From Microbacterium candidum (GTDB lineage: Bacteria > Actinomycetota > Actinomycetes > Actinomycetales > Microbacteriaceae), in contig NZ_JASXSZ010000009.1 of NCBI RefSeq assembly GCF_030315975.1, forward strand, positions 1 to 64,000: a stretch of 64,000 nt of DNA. The letters run 5' to 3'. Positions 39,890 to 48,508 of this stretch are shown piece after piece; the first letter of the stretch is position 1; each line of letters opens with the position of its first letter. The notes under the pieces were generated by a model. The model ran no database searches and was not told the DNA's origin. It saw only the letters and a list, made by a program, of their open reading frames with translations. The position numbers and the translations under genes are program-made.

Positions 39890-42800
39890 CGATGATCGAG
39901 ACGCTGTTCGGGCTCATCCCGGCAGGATCGCGCGGCCAGCAGTGGCTGGCAGAAGACCTCCAGCTCGTGAACTGGGGCGGGTACGACGGCGCGCACCGCG
40001 TGCGTTTCTCTCCGGCGGCGACACTCCTGTGCGGCGGGTCCGGCTCGGGCAAGTCGACGCTCATGGATGCCTACATCGCGCTCATGATGCCGCACACGAC
40101 ACCCTTCAACGGCGCTTCCAACGGGGGAGTGACGGGGCGCCCGCGCGGGGAGGAGCAGCGCAACATCCTCTCGTACGCGCGCGGCAAGCTCGACGAGTCC
40201 CGCACCGATGAGGGCACCAAGATGCGCGTGCTCCGCGGCGACGGCGTCGACACATGGACCGCCGTCTCCATGACGTGGCTGGATCACGACGGGGCCCGCT
40301 TCACCGCCGTGCGCGCGTGGTACGTCCCGGCGGGTGCACGCGTGCTGGAGGACGCCGTACGCGTCCGTGCGACGGCGGACGGCCCCTTCGACCTCAGCTC
40401 CCTCGAATCGGCCGCCGTGCATCGCTTCACCGACACGTCGCTGAAGGCCGCGGGGCTCGATCCGGTGGCGACCGACCGCGAGTTCTCGGCGCGCCTGCAC
40501 ACCGTGCTCGGAATCGGGGCCGCGGGCTCGGGCGCGAAGGCGATGAGCCTCCTCGCCCGCATCCAGGCCGGCCAGCAGATCACGACGGTCGACGACCTCT
40601 ACAAGCGGCTCGTGCTCGAGGAGCCGGAGACGATGACGACCGCCGATGCGGTGGTCGCGCACTTCGACGAGCTCGAAGGAACGCGCACGCGCATGCTCAC
40701 GGCCCGGCAGCAGGTCGGGGCGCTCGAGCCCATCCGCGAGCTGCGCGGGAAGATCGCGGACGCCGCCGAGCGGGTGCGGATCGTCGACGAGATCGGCTCT
40801 TTCTCGGATGCCGAGTCGCTCGCATCGCTGTGGCGTGCGGGCCGGCGGCTCGATCTGCTCCGCGATGTGGAGTCGGAGCTCGGCGAACGCACGCACGCGA
40901 TCGACGTGGAGCTGCGTGAGAAGGGCGCGCTGGCGGATGCCGCGGAGGCGGAGCGGGACGGCCTGGCCGACCTGCTGCGACACTCGGGCGGCGACCGGCT
41001 CGACACCGCTCAGCGCGAGCTGCGCGAGGTGGAGCGACGGCTCGGCGCCGTGCAGCGGCAGCGCGGCGTGCTCGACGAAGACCTCCGGATCCTCGGGGTC
41101 GAGGCGGCCGACCGCGATCGGTTCACAGCACTCGCCGCCCGGGCGCGCGAGGAGCTCGCCGATCCGGACGCCAAGCGCACCGCGCGGCAGGCGTTCGCCG
41201 AGGCGATGTCATCGCGGCGGGCTCTCGACGCCGAGATCGCCGAGCTCGAGGCGGAACGCACGCGCACCGAGGCCGGGAGCGACAACATCCCGGGCGCGCT
41301 GCACGAGTCCCGCGCCCTGCTCGCACGTGCTGCCGGTCTCGAGCCGGACGACCTTCCGTTCGTCGGCGAGCTCGTCGAGGTGCGCACCGAGTTCGAGCCG
41401 TGGCGCGAGGCGTTCAACCTCGCCCTCGGCGGCTTCGCGACGACCCTTCTGATCGACGCCGCCGTCCTCGCGCGGTTCCGCGAGGCGATCAACACCGTGC
41501 GGACCCCCGTGCGACTGCGCTACGAGGGCGTGCACACCGGGCTCCCCGAGGCCGGTGCGCGGGATGACTCCACTCTCCCCGGGCGCCTCGACTACCGCAG
41601 CACGCCCTTCACCGGCTGGCTCCAGCAGCGCCTCGACGAGCGGTTCGGTTTCGTGTGTGTGGACTCGTCGGCGCAGCTGCAGGCGCACGGCAAGGCGCTC
41701 ACCATCACCGGGCAGACCTCCGAGGGGAGCCGCGGAGCGCATGGCGGCCACGGGCGCGCCAACGTGCTCGGGTTCTCCAACGACCGCCGCCTGCGCGAAC
41801 TCGCCAAGCAGATCGACCGCGCACGATCCGCGCTCGTCGATGCGATCGACGCGGCGGAGGACGCTGAGGCCGCCCTGGATGCCGTCGATTCGCGTCTCAC
41901 GGCGTGGACGAGGATCGTCGACCTCGCATGGGAGCAGGTCGACCTCGACGCCGTCGTCGCCGAGCGCGACCGGTGGAAGGCCATCGAGGACGAGGTCACC
42001 GCGGGCAATCCGGAGATCGCACGGATCCAGGGCCAGCTCGCCGCCGCCAAGGGGAAGGTCGGCACCCTCCGCGAGGACATCGCGCGGGCGAAGGTCGAGC
42101 GCGAGCAGCTCGAGGCCAAGTGGGCGGCCGTCACGGACGATGTGGACGCCAGCCAGTCGACCCTCGACGCGGCCGAGGACGCCGACCGCGCCCTCGACGA
42201 CGATCAGCGCGGGTTCCTCGACGCCCGATTCACCCTGCGCGACAGCGCGACGGCGGCGAGCCCGTCGGCGGTCCTCACGCGCTTCGACGCGGCGCTGACG
42301 ACGGCGGGGCAGCGTCTTGACGAGGACCGGGCCGCGGCATCCGCCGCGCACGAGGAGCATCGCGACTCCATGCGGCGACTCATGAGCGGCTTCCTCGAGC
42401 GGTGGCCGAATCCGAACCTGCTGCCCGACCCCGACACGTCCGTCGGGGACTTCGAGCGCATCCTCGAGGCGCTCGAGACGAGCGGGCTCCACGAGCTCGA
42501 AGCGGAGTGGCGCGACAGCCTGCTGAAGCTGTCCGGCAACGACCTCACGAACCTCGACTCGACCCTCGCGCGGTCTCTCCGCGAGATCCGCGAGCGCATC
42601 GAGCCGATCAACGTCATCATGCAGGACCTCCCGTTCTACGACGACGACCATCGCCTGCAGATCACGACGCGGGAGAACCAGTCCGAGGCGCGGAAGCGCT
42701 TCCGCCGGGAGCTGCGCGAAGTGCGCGGGCTCATCGACGCCGCCAAGACGGATGACGAGCGCGAGAACGTGTATCGGCGCATGAGCAGGCTGATCGGGCG

Positions 42801-43245
42801 GATGCGACGCACGGCGCCCGACTTCGGCGACCTCGTCGACGTGCGCAACCATGTGCGCGTGAGCGCCGAGCGGATCACCGCCGACACGAAGCAGCACGTG
42901 GCGCTCTACGACCACATCGGAGAGAAGTCCGGCGGCGAGTCGCAGGAGCTCATCGCGTTCATCGTCGGCGCGGCGCTGCGGTACCAGCTGGGGGATGCCG
43001 GCGCCGAGCGCCCGCGCTACGCGCCGGTGTTCATGGACGAGGCGCTCATCAAGGCCGACGCGCACTTCACGAAGCGCGCGATCGGCGCGTGGCGGGGGCT
43101 CGGGTTCCAGCTTGTGATCGGCGCGCCGAACGACAAGTACAGCGCGATCGAGCCGCACGTGGATGTCGAGTACGACATCCTCAAGGACACGCGCGGTCGC
43201 TCGTGGGCGAAGCCGAAGGTCGGCCTGCCGGAGCTCGCCGGGTGA
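39886..43245 (+). CDS. jetC: Wadjet/Mks SMC-like ATPase JetC (MksB)
   Basis: A 1119-residue SMC-family ATPase. Walker A GGSGSGKST (50-58) sits in an ABC head of the MukB/MksB type, with ALMMPHTTPFNG after it. Two coiled-coil arms (about 270-500 and 640-900) flank a hinge near FGFVCVDSSAQLQAHGKALT. The ABC signature SGGE is at 1015-1018 and Walker B VFMDEA at 1048-1053. In known Wadjet systems this motor extrudes loops of circular plasmids until JetD cuts them. Here no jetD follows. Confidence 0.94.
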   Translation: MTMIETLFGLIPAGSRGQQWLAEDLQLVNWGGYDGAHRVRFSPAATLLCGGSGSGKSTLMDAYIALMMPHTTPFNGASNGGVTGRPRGEEQRNILSYARGKLDESRTDEGTKMRVLRGDGVDTWTAVSMTWLDHDGARFTAVRAWYVPAGARVLEDAVRVRATADGPFDLSSLESAAVHRFTDTSLKAAGLDPVATDREFSARLHTVLGIGAAGSGAKAMSLLARIQAGQQITTVDDLYKRLVLEEPETMTTADAVVAHFDELEGTRTRMLTARQQVGALEPIRELRGKIADAAERVRIVDEIGSFSDAESLASLWRAGRRLDLLRDVESELGERTHAIDVELREKGALADAAEAERDGLADLLRHSGGDRLDTAQRELREVERRLGAVQRQRGVLDEDLRILGVEAADRDRFTALAARAREELADPDAKRTARQAFAEAMSSRRALDAEIAELEAERTRTEAGSDNIPGALHESRALLARAAGLEPDDLPFVGELVEVRTEFEPWREAFNLALGGFATTLLIDAAVLARFREAINTVRTPVRLRYEGVHTGLPEAGARDDSTLPGRLDYRSTPFTGWLQQRLDERFGFVCVDSSAQLQAHGKALTITGQTSEGSRGAHGGHGRANVLGFSNDRRLRELAKQIDRARSALVDAIDAAEDAEAALDAVDSRLTAWTRIVDLAWEQVDLDAVVAERDRWKAIEDEVTAGNPEIARIQGQLAAAKGKVGTLREDIARAKVEREQLEAKWAAVTDDVDASQSTLDAAEDADRALDDDQRGFLDARFTLRDSATAASPSAVLTRFDAALTTAGQRLDEDRAAASAAHEEHRDSMRRLMSGFLERWPNPNLLPDPDTSVGDFERILEALETSGLHELEAEWRDSLLKLSGNDLTNLDSTLARSLREIRERIEPINVIMQDLPFYDDDHRLQITTRENQSEARKRFRRELREVRGLIDAAKTDDERENVYRRMSRLIGRMRRTAPDFGDLVDVRNHVRVSAERITADTKQHVALYDHIGEKSGGESQELIAFIVGAALRYQLGDAGAERPRYAPVFMDEALIKADAHFTKRAIGAWRGLGFQLVIGAPNDKYSAIEPHVDVEYDILKDTRGRSWAKPKVGLPELAG

Positions 43246-43265
43246 CCGCGCGGCTGAGCAGGTGA
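43242..43265 (+). other. Seven-codon ORF at the expected jetD position
   Basis: GTG at 43242 overlaps the jetC stop in the GTGA arrangement used between the other jet genes, then encodes MTARLSR and stops at 43263-43265. The REP hairpin starts six bases later. This could be the remnant of a jetD start lost by deletion, or a chance short frame. The overlap is seen directly; the history is inference. Confidence 0.35.
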
Positions 43266-43271
43266 CTGCCC

Positions 43272-43335
43272 GGTCCCTGAGCCTGTCGAAGGGTCGTCGC
43301 CGCCCGACGACGACCCGTCGACAGGCTCAGGGACC
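43272..43335. repeat. Palindromic REP element (possible jet operon terminator)
   Basis: Arms of 28 bp with one mismatch: GGTCCCTGAGCCTGTCGA (43272-43289) then AGGGTCGTCG, against CGACGACCC, G, TCGACAGGCTCAGGGACC to 43335. The loop is CCGCCCGA. This GGTCCCTGAGC-type repeat is a known dispersed palindrome in Microbacteriaceae-like genomes. Related half-sites lie in scpA and cmk. It also ends the jet operon. Confidence 0.88.
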
Positions 43336-43396
43336 ACGGGTCCGTCGCCGAGCCATTCGACCAGTCCGATCAACGGGACGGCGTATCCTGGAGCGT

Positions 43397-43435
43397 ATGC
43401 GTTTCGCCTCCACCACCTGGACCTGGCTGCACTAG
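43397..43435 (+). CDS. Trp leader peptide (trpS attenuator)
   Basis: A 12-residue leader peptide, MRFASTTWTWLH, with Trp codons at positions 8 and 10. GGAG at 43390-43393 is a good Shine-Dalgarno for the ATG at 43397. The stop TAG lies in the loop/arm of the first hairpin, as in classical ribosome-mediated attenuators. Stalling at the Trp codons when charged tRNA-Trp is scarce would free the downstream antiterminator. Confidence 0.85.
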   Translation: MRFASTTWTWLH

Positions 43436-43475
43436 CAGCCGAGACGCATCCGCGCGGGCTGCACGGCAGCCCGCG
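43425..43475 (+). promoter_or_regulatory. Tryptophan-responsive transcription attenuator of trpS
   Basis: There are four competing segments: 1, GGCTGC (43425-43430), overlapping the second Trp codon; 2, GCAGCC (43435-43440); 3, CGCGGGCTGC (43453-43462), whose GGCTGC can pair with segment 2; 4, GCAGCCCGCG (43466-43475), pairing with segment 3 as a 10-bp terminator with a 3-base loop. Pairing 2:3 is the antiterminator. There is no U-tract after the 3:4 stem, which is common in high-GC actinobacteria. Confidence 0.82.
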
Positions 43476-43524
43476 ACCCGCGGTCCCCTGAGATCCGTGC
43501 AGCTCCCTACCCACTGGAGCACAC

Positions 43525-44559
43525 ATGGATTCCTTCACCGCAACCGCCCGGCGCATGCCTGCGCTGCGCAGCGAGATCGCCGATCATCCGGAGCGATACC
43601 GCATCCTGACCGGGGAGCGACCGACGGGTCGCCTGCACCTCGGTCACTACGTCGGCACCATCAGCGAGCGGGTGCGCCTGCAGGATGCCGGAGTCGAGAC
43701 GTTCGTCATCGTCGCCGATTACCAGGTGATCACCGATCGAGATTCGGTGGGCGATATCGCGGACAACGTCTTCAACGCCGTCCTCGACTATCTCGCGGCG
43801 GGTCTCGATCCCGCCGGGACGACCATCTTCACGCATTCCGCAGTGCCGGCGCTGAATCAGCTGATCATCCCGTTCCTCAGCCTCGTGACGGAGGCGGAAC
43901 TCCACCGGAATCCGACGGTGAAGGCCGAGGCCGCCGCGTCCGGTCGCGCGCTGAGCGGTCTGCTGCTCACGTATCCCGTGCACCAGGCGGCCGACATCCT
44001 GTTCTGCCGGGGGAACCTCGTCCCCGTCGGCAAGGACAATCTCCCGCACGTCGAGATCACCCGCACGATCGCCCGTCGCTTCAACGAACGCTACGGGCCG
44101 GTCTTCCCGGAGCCCGAGGCGCTTCTCACCGAGACGCCGGAACTGCCGGGCTTGGACGGACGCAAGATGTCAAAGAGCTACGGCAACACGATCGGTCTCG
44201 GGATGACCGCTGACGAGACCGCCGCCGCCATCAGACGGGCGCGCACCGATTCGGAGCGGACCATCACGTATGACCCCGAGGGTCGTCCGGGTGTCAGCGG
44301 ACTCTTGGCGACGGCGGCCGTGTGTCTCGATCGCTCACCCGCCGACGTCGCCGCCGAGCTCGGGGACCAGGGGAGCGGTGCGCTGAAGGCGTTGACGACG
44401 GAGGCCGTCAACGAATTCCTCCGTGAGCACCGGGAACGGCGTTCGGAGCTGACGGCCGCCGATGCGGCATCCGTCATCCGCACGGGGAACGCGCGAGCCG
44501 CGGAGATCGCACAGGCGACCCTGCGCGAGGTGCGCGACGCGATGGGGATGATCTACTGA
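43525..44559 (+). CDS. trpS: Tryptophanyl-tRNA synthetase, auxiliary type
   Basis: A 344-residue class I synthetase that charges tRNA-Trp. The HIGH-type motif is HLGH (38-41) in RILTGERPTGRLHLGHYVGT, and KMSKS is at 214-218. The RILTGERPTGRLHLGHY start resembles the second TrpRS class of actinobacteria, which in Streptomyces is indolmycin-resistant and regulated by ribosome-mediated attenuation. The attenuator here agrees with that. A housekeeping trpS probably exists elsewhere. TGGAG is upstream of the ATG. The 3' end overlaps the convergent EamA gene by seven bases. Confidence 0.92.
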   Translation: MDSFTATARRMPALRSEIADHPERYRILTGERPTGRLHLGHYVGTISERVRLQDAGVETFVIVADYQVITDRDSVGDIADNVFNAVLDYLAAGLDPAGTTIFTHSAVPALNQLIIPFLSLVTEAELHRNPTVKAEAAASGRALSGLLLTYPVHQAADILFCRGNLVPVGKDNLPHVEITRTIARRFNERYGPVFPEPEALLTETPELPGLDGRKMSKSYGNTIGLGMTADETAAAIRRARTDSERTITYDPEGRPGVSGLLATAAVCLDRSPADVAAELGDQGSGALKALTTEAVNEFLREHRERRSELTAADAASVIRTGNARAAEIAQATLREVRDAMGMIY

Positions 44560-45515
44560 CTCACCCGGTCGGCAGCGATGGCAGGCGCAGGTCTCACCCT
44601 CCGGAGCTCGCCGAGCTTCACCACCACGACCCCGGCGACGATGAGCGCGGCCCCGAGCCACTGCAGGCCGCTCGGGACGAATCCGAGGAGCACGATCGGC
44701 CAGAAGATGCCGAAGAGCGCCTCCGAGTAGCCGGTGAACGCCGACATGACCGCGCCCAGTCGGCGGGCGGCGGCGACGCCCAGCACGTAGGACAGCACCG
44801 TCGAGATGAGCACGAGGCCGGCGACGACCATGAGCGGCGAGACGGCCTTCTCCGCGATCGTCGCGGCCGTCGCGGTGACCGTGAAGGGAAGCACGTGCAC
44901 GGCGCTCACGGCGATGAGGGTCACGGAGCCGACCGCGAGGCCGAGGCCGACGAACGGGAGCGGTGGGATGCCATGGTCTCCGTCGGCGCCGGTCGCGTAA
45001 TACGCCGCGTTGCCGATCGCCGCGATGAGGGCGAAGAGGATGCCGATCGGGTTGAGCTCCTGGCCGGACCCGATGCCGGAGATGGCGAGGAGCCCGAGCA
45101 CGGCGATGCCTGCCCCGAGGAACGTGAGGCCCGTCGGGCGGATGCGGGTCCGCGCCCACGTCCAGAACACCAGCAGCACCGGCCCCATGAACTCGATCAG
45201 CAGCGCCAGGCTGGGCGGGATGAACTCCACCGCGATGAAGAACGCGAGCTGACATCCCGCGACCGCGAGGAGCCCGAAGAGCAGCAGCGGCCCGCGTGCC
45301 CGCCACGCGAGCACCCAGCGGCCGCGCATGACGATGGCCGTCGGGATCGCGAGCACGAGCGCCGCCAGCGAGATGCGCGCCGTCGCCGCCGCGCCGGCCG
45401 ACCACCCGGCCGACATCAGCGCACTGGCGAACGTCCCGGACAGGGCGAAGCTCGCCGCCGATCCGACGGCGAGGAGGAATCCCGCCGCGGGAAAGCTGCG
45501 CTCGTGCCCTGACAT
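44553..45515 (-). CDS. EamA-family (DMT superfamily) transporter
   Basis: A 320-residue membrane protein with ten predicted helices and two EamA repeats (the first about 10-140, the second about 155-300). The segment FIAVEFIPPSLALLIEFMGPVLLV is typical of RhtA-like exporters of amino acids or metabolites. The substrate is unknown. ATG at 45515 (MSGHERSFPAAG) is used; a TTG-started extension to 45560 is less likely. Confidence 0.85.
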   Translation of the reverse strand: MSGHERSFPAAGFLLAVGSAASFALSGTFASALMSAGWSAGAAATARISLAALVLAIPTAIVMRGRWVLAWRARGPLLLFGLLAVAGCQLAFFIAVEFIPPSLALLIEFMGPVLLVFWTWARTRIRPTGLTFLGAGIAVLGLLAISGIGSGQELNPIGILFALIAAIGNAAYYATGADGDHGIPPLPFVGLGLAVGSVTLIAVSAVHVLPFTVTATAATIAEKAVSPLMVVAGLVLISTVLSYVLGVAAARRLGAVMSAFTGYSEALFGIFWPIVLLGFVPSGLQWLGAALIVAGVVVVKLGELRRVRPAPAIAADRVSQ

Positions 45516-45593
45516 ATCTGCATCCGTTCCGGCCGCCGCATCCTTCCGGCGCCCCAGCAAGGTTACGCCGGGGAGCGGACACGTCCGGACGGG

Positions 45594-47402
45594 TCAGCGC
45601 GGCCGGTGCTCCGCGCGCGCGAGTGCATCCGCAGCGCGCACCAGAGCGAGGTGGGAGAACGCCTGCGGGGTGTTCCCGACCTGGCGCCGGCCGTGCACGT
45701 CGTACTCCTCGGACAGCAGCCCGACGTCGTTCGCGATCGCGCAGAGTCGGTCCATGAGCGCCTCCGCCTCGTCGACGCGCCCCGTCGTCGCGTACTGCTC
45801 CACGAGCCAGAAGGAGCACGCGAGGAACGGATGCTCGCGCCCGGGCAGGCCGTCGACCTTCGTCACGGTGCGGTAGCGGCGCAGCATCCCGTCCTCCATG
45901 AGGTCCTGCTCGATCTTCGCGACCGTCGCGAGCATGCGCGGATCGTCCGGCGGGCAGTACCCGACGAGCGGGAGCAGCAGAAGTGAGGCGTCCACCTCGG
46001 TCGTGCCGTAGTACTGGGAGAAGTGGCCGTCCACGACCGCCTGCGTGTCGATCTCGTGCCGCATGCGGTCGCGCAGCTCGCGCCACTCGTCGAGGTGGCC
46101 CGACAGCCCGAACTCCTCGACGGCGCGCACGGCGCGGTCGAACGCCGCCCACACCATGACACGCGAGTGGGTGAACATGTGCGGGTCGCCGCGGATCTCC
46201 CACAGCCCCTGGTCCGGTCGCTGCAGGTTCTCTGCCGCATGCCGGATCAGGTGCTTCTCGAGCGGCCAGGAGAACTTCGACTCCTCGAGTCCCGCTCCCC
46301 GCGCGGCGGAGAGCGTGACGAGCACCTCTCCGACGACATCGGCCTGATATTGGAGCGCCGCGCCGTTGCCGATGCGGACCGGCACCGACTCCTCGTAGCC
46401 GGGGAGGGAGGCGAGTTCCCGCTCGACGAGGTCGCGCTCACCCGCGAGCCCGTACATGATCTGGAGGTCCGCAGGGTCGCCGGCGACCGCGCGCAACAGC
46501 CAGTTCCGCCAGTGGTGGGCGACGTGGGTGAAGCCGTGCGCGAGCAGGGCCTCGAGCGTGAGCGCGGCATCCCGCAGCCACACGTATCGGTAGTCCCAGT
46601 TGCGCGATCCGCCGAAGTCCTCGGGCAGCGATGTGGTCGCGGCCGCCGCGATGCCGCCCGTCTCGCGGTTCGTGAGCGCGCGCAGGGTGAGCAGCGACCG
46701 GACCACGAGATCCTGGTGGGGGCCGGCGTGCTCGATACGGTCGGCCCAGTCCTGCCACCACCGACGCGTGTCCGCGATGCCGCCTTCGACGTCGAGGGGC
46801 TCGGGCACGGGCAGATGGGACGGGTACCACGTCAGTGTGAGGTCGACGGATGCGCCGGCATCCACCGTGACCTCGCCGCTGTGGACGTGATCGACGGGAT
46901 GCAGGCGGGCCCCGCGCATGACGATCGCGTGCGGACCCGCCGTCGCCACCAGCGCGGGCTCCTGCTCGGTGCCGTCCTGCCGCACCCACGGCAGCGCCCG
47001 CGAGTAGTCGAAGCGGAAGCGCACGTCCTGGTCGAAGGCGACGCTTCCTTCGATCCCGACGATGCGGCGGACCAGATCGATGCGGTCGACGTCGACGCGA
47101 CTGTGCCGATGGATCGGCATGACGTCGTGCACCTCCGCCACGCCCGTCGCCGTCTCCCAGCGCGTGACGAGGATGAAGGTGTCGCCGTCGTAGCGGCGGC
47201 TGGCGACGGCGTTCGCGTCGTGTGGGCGGAGGTTCCAGCATCCGTTCTGCTCGGTGCCGAGGAGGGCCCCGAAGACGGATGCCGAGTCCAGCCGCGGCAG
47301 GCACAGCCAGTCGATCCCGCCCTCGCGCGAGACGAGTGCCGCGGTGTGGCAGTTGCTCAGCAGTGCGTAATCCTCGATCGGGACGGTCACCGTCCCACTC
47401 AT
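45594..47402 (-). CDS. Glycoside hydrolase family 15 protein (glucoamylase/trehalase type)
   Basis: A 602-residue cytosolic protein without signal peptide. The N-terminal beta-sandwich (IEDYALLSNCHTAALVSREGGIDWLCLPRLDSASVF) is followed by an (alpha/alpha)6 barrel containing GGSRNWDYRYVWLRDAALTLEAL and, near the end, FLACSFWLVEQYATTGR with the C-terminal catalytic acid region. Actinobacterial relatives include acid trehalases and glucoamylases. Substrate cannot be fixed from sequence. ATG 47402 is preferred over a GTG at 47420. Divergent from the YihY gene. Confidence 0.9.
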   Translation of the reverse strand: MSGTVTVPIEDYALLSNCHTAALVSREGGIDWLCLPRLDSASVFGALLGTEQNGCWNLRPHDANAVASRRYDGDTFILVTRWETATGVAEVHDVMPIHRHSRVDVDRIDLVRRIVGIEGSVAFDQDVRFRFDYSRALPWVRQDGTEQEPALVATAGPHAIVMRGARLHPVDHVHSGEVTVDAGASVDLTLTWYPSHLPVPEPLDVEGGIADTRRWWQDWADRIEHAGPHQDLVVRSLLTLRALTNRETGGIAAAATTSLPEDFGGSRNWDYRYVWLRDAALTLEALLAHGFTHVAHHWRNWLLRAVAGDPADLQIMYGLAGERDLVERELASLPGYEESVPVRIGNGAALQYQADVVGEVLVTLSAARGAGLEESKFSWPLEKHLIRHAAENLQRPDQGLWEIRGDPHMFTHSRVMVWAAFDRAVRAVEEFGLSGHLDEWRELRDRMRHEIDTQAVVDGHFSQYYGTTEVDASLLLLPLVGYCPPDDPRMLATVAKIEQDLMEDGMLRRYRTVTKVDGLPGREHPFLACSFWLVEQYATTGRVDEAEALMDRLCAIANDVGLLSEEYDVHGRRQVGNTPQAFSHLALVRAADALARAEHRPR

Positions 47403-47470
47403 ACACCCATCGCCCGACACTATCGAGGAGACTCGGCGGCGCGTCCGCCGCGCATAGGTAGGGTGTCACC

Positions 47471-48484
47471 GTGGGGGAGAGCGGACAGGACGGCACCGGC
47501 GGGATGCTGCGGCGCATCGTCGCGTGGGTGCTCGGCCTGCGGATCGTCCGGGCCTACCTCCTGTACATCGAGCACCGCGGACCGATGCTCGCCGACAGCA
47601 TCACCTACCGCGCGCTGTTCAGCATCTTCGCCGGGGTGCTGCTCGTGTTCTCGTTCGCCGCTCTCTGGCTGAGCGGCGCTCCCGACGCGATGCACGCCCT
47701 GACGGAGGCGCTCGACGCGATGATCCCGGGTCTGTCGAAGGTCGTGGACGTCTCCAGCATCGACGCGCCCGTCGGGTTCACGCTCATCGGCGTCTTGTCG
47801 CTCGTCGGCCTCGTGGGCGCGGCGATCAGCGCGATCGGCAGTCTCCGCGCGGCCCTGCACATCCTGGCCGACGAGGTCGTGGACGACGTCTTCTTCGTCT
47901 GGGTGATCCTGCGGAACCTGCTGGTGGCCGCCTGTCTCGGCGCTCTCCTCGCCGTGGCGGCGCTCGCGAGCGTCTTCGGCGTGGCGGGTGTCGGCGCGGT
48001 GATGGGGTGGCTCGGGATGTCGAGCCACGCCTGGCCTGCGGTGATCAGCATCCGACTCGTGGACATCCTCGTCGTGTTCGTCGTCGACACACTGGCGATC
48101 GTGCTCCTCTTCGTGGTGCTCGCGGGGATCCGGCCGCCGGCGCGGGCGCTCTGGATCGGGGCGATGATCGGCGGACTGGGCCTCACGGTCCTGCAGGAGC
48201 TGTCCGGCCTGTTCGTGCGGGGCGCGGCATCCAATCCGCTCCTCGCCTCCTTCGCGGCCCTGATCGCGCTCCTGATCTGGTTCAACCTCTCCGCACAGGT
48301 CATCCTGCTCGCGGGCAGCCACATCATCACGGCGGCGTCCGACGCGCACGACCGTGATGCGGAGCGCCCGGCCGCCCGCACGATGGAGGAGCGTCGCGTG
48401 CGGCGCGCTGAGGACCGCGTGCGTGTCGCCGAGGAGGAACTGCAGACGGCACGGGATGCAGTGCAGCCCCGCCGCGACGGGTGA
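47471..48484 (+). CDS. YihY/virulence factor BrkB (UPF0761) family membrane protein
   Basis: A 337-residue inner-membrane protein with about six helices. YihY-family features are YLLYIEHRGPMLADSITYRALFSIFAGVLLVFS and the last helix FAALIALLIWFNLSAQVILLAGSHI. The C-terminal tail is a charged helix (RRVRRAEDRVRVAEEEL). Despite older names such as RNase BN, the function is not established. GTG start. Convergent with the MFS gene. Confidence 0.9.
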   Translation: MGESGQDGTGGMLRRIVAWVLGLRIVRAYLLYIEHRGPMLADSITYRALFSIFAGVLLVFSFAALWLSGAPDAMHALTEALDAMIPGLSKVVDVSSIDAPVGFTLIGVLSLVGLVGAAISAIGSLRAALHILADEVVDDVFFVWVILRNLLVAACLGALLAVAALASVFGVAGVGAVMGWLGMSSHAWPAVISIRLVDILVVFVVDTLAIVLLFVVLAGIRPPARALWIGAMIGGLGLTVLQELSGLFVRGAASNPLLASFAALIALLIWFNLSAQVILLAGSHIITAASDAHDRDAERPAARTMEERRVRRAEDRVRVAEEELQTARDAVQPRRDG

Positions 48485-48508
48485 TCGGCGTCGTGGTCGA
48501 CCGCGCCG

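Noticed and set aside
41209..43158. A 649-codon minus-strand frame within jetC
   Set aside because: Antisense shadow of a high-GC gene, rich in Arg, Gly, Asp and His with no domain, no start context and no neighbours that fit.
43272..43335. Inverted repeat considered as part of a CRISPR array or transposon end
   Set aside because: Only a single palindromic unit without spacers or transposase. It matches a dispersed REP-type element.
43246..44559. Search for a jetD reading frame downstream of jetC
   Set aside because: All longer frames here are shadows of trpS or of the EamA gene, and none shows DUF3322 or Toprim-like features.
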